Source of the DNA: JAHRAW01 sp965243285
Lineage (GTDB): Bacteria > Pseudomonadota > Gammaproteobacteria > Arenicellales > Poriferihabitantaceae
Assembly: GCA_965243285.1 (NCBI GenBank)
Contig: OZ251537.1
Location: forward strand, 2,170,001 to 2,234,000
DNA: 64,000 nt
Direction: 5' to 3'
Shown here piece after piece: positions 63,310 through 64,000 of this stretch. A program made the position numbers and the translations under genes. The notes beneath the pieces were generated by a model that was not told the origin of the DNA, ran no database searches, and saw nothing but the letters and a program-made list of their open reading frames with translations. The first letter of the stretch is position 1, and each line of letters begins with the position of its first letter.

Positions 63310-63845
63310 TGCGTTTGATTTTTGCTTTTGATTTGGCTTTTGCTGTTGACGTTGGCTTTTGCTTTTCGCTTTTGCTTTTCGCTTTTGCTTTTCGCTTTTG
63401 CTTTTCGCTTTTGCTTTTCGCTTTTGCTTTTCGCTTTTCGCTTTTCGCTTTTCGCTTTTGGCTTTTGGCTTTTAACGTTTCACTCCCCCCCTTGCTTCAT
63501 CTGGGGGGAGTCAAATCAGGCGGCCTTATCGCCTGATTTGGTGGGGGGGCTGTTGCTGTTGCTTTTGCTTTGGATGTTGCTGTTGCTTTTGCTTTGGATG
63601 TTGCTTTTGCTTTTGCTTTGGATGTTGCTTTTGCTTTTGCTTTGGATGTTGCTTTTGCTTTTGCTTTGGATGTTGCTTTTGCTTTGGCTTTTGGGCTTTT
63701 TCTTTACTCCCCGCTGGGCAGGGAGTCAAAACTGGCGTCTTTTAGCCAGTTTTGGTGGGGGAATATCTTTAATATTAGGTTTTACTTGAGATTTTCGATT
63801 TTCGTTTTTGCCGTTAAATTTTCACCCTATTCAGCCACAAAATAT
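63310..63845. repeat. Composite repeat block after rho
   Basis: A cttttcgcttttg array (63355-63465), a well preserved plus-strand double-hairpin module at 63471-63550 (C-run/G-run hairpin; then AAATCAGGCG at 63513-63522 and CGCCTGATTT at 63530-63539), a 24-bp tandem array, a second short module at about 63706-63765 (ACTCCCcgctgggcaGGGAGT; AAAACTGGC/GCCAGTTTT) and the conserved segment aatatctttaatattaggtt (63764 onward). No 29-bp terminal repeat seen. No gene. Confidence 0.75.
63553..63672. repeat. Five 24-bp tandem repeats
   Basis: The marker tttggatg recurs every 24 bp exactly (ggatg at 63572, 63596, 63620, 63644, 63668) within otherwise ttgctttt-type sequence, between the two hairpin modules of the post-rho block. 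Confidence 0.85.
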
Positions 63846-63896
63846 GAGTTAAAAGCCACAACATCGACTGGTATAAAAATGGTTCATTGTTGCGAG

Positions 63897-63931
63897 AAAA
63901 TAGCGCCATTTCCGCCAAAAAACGCTATTTT
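63897..63931. other. Isolated 9-bp inverted repeat near the window end
   Basis: aaaatagcg and cgctatttt separated by 17 bases. Not followed by a T-run. The remaining bases to 64000 hold no supportable feature, though tgcataatg near 63970 could be part of a promoter for a gene beyond the window. Confidence 0.35.
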
Positions 63932-64000
63932 GGTCTACTAATGGTCATTTTTATGCTGTGTTTTTGATGCATAATGTTGCTACTGTCGCGAGCGTTATGC

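Overview
The window looks like a chromosome segment of a gammaproteobacterium. Two conserved neighbourhoods support this: ftsK-lolA-serS, and rhlB diverging from trxA-rho. Outer-membrane genes (LolA, a TolC-family protein, a C-terminal autotransporter barrel) show a Gram-negative envelope. Coding DNA is GC-rich. Intergenic DNA is full of AT-richer, strand-biased simple repeats. I cannot name a genus.

Layout. 1-2588 (minus) is the 5' part of a giant Ig-like-repeat secreted protein cut by the window edge. 2966-8969 (minus) is a glycine-cleavage operon, gcvT-gcvH-gcvP-lipA. 9564-12375 (minus) holds an unrecognised protein and a TolC-family outer-membrane factor. 12589-19483 (minus) is a polyamine uptake and catabolism block: potD-like, potA-like, potB-like, potC-like and a SpuC-like aminotransferase. 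20639-41695 (plus) is one gene of about 7,000 codons: signal peptide, dozens of Ig-like (He_PIG-type) domains, then an autotransporter barrel. 42811-51348 holds a FAD oxidoreductase, an enolase-superfamily enzyme, a methyltransferase-HNH gene broken by one in-frame stop, a lipoprotein-like small ORF, and a divergent puuA/puuB pair. 52116-63032 is ordinary core genome: rluC, ftsK, lolA, serS, a beta-barrel protein, rhlB, trxA, rho.

How genes work together. The ABC transporter, SpuC-like aminotransferase, PuuA and PuuB make two routes for polyamine breakdown after uptake. The gcv operon breaks down glycine, and LipA makes the lipoyl group carried by GcvH.

Unusual features. Both giant surface genes carry a run of exactly 26 G/C base pairs at their 5' ends, as expected for phase variation. 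Nearly all large gaps outside 52-61 kb hold a composite repeat: near-identical 29-bp ends in inverted orientation, a two-hairpin module whose stems change in a compensatory way between copies, and G/T-rich arrays that switch strand inside the element. Two smaller inverted-repeat elements sit among them, one inserted cleanly into a hairpin module with a 6-bp target duplication. Similar simple repeats have expanded into the ends or loops of housekeeping proteins (LipA, GcvP, PuuA, FtsK, RhlB).
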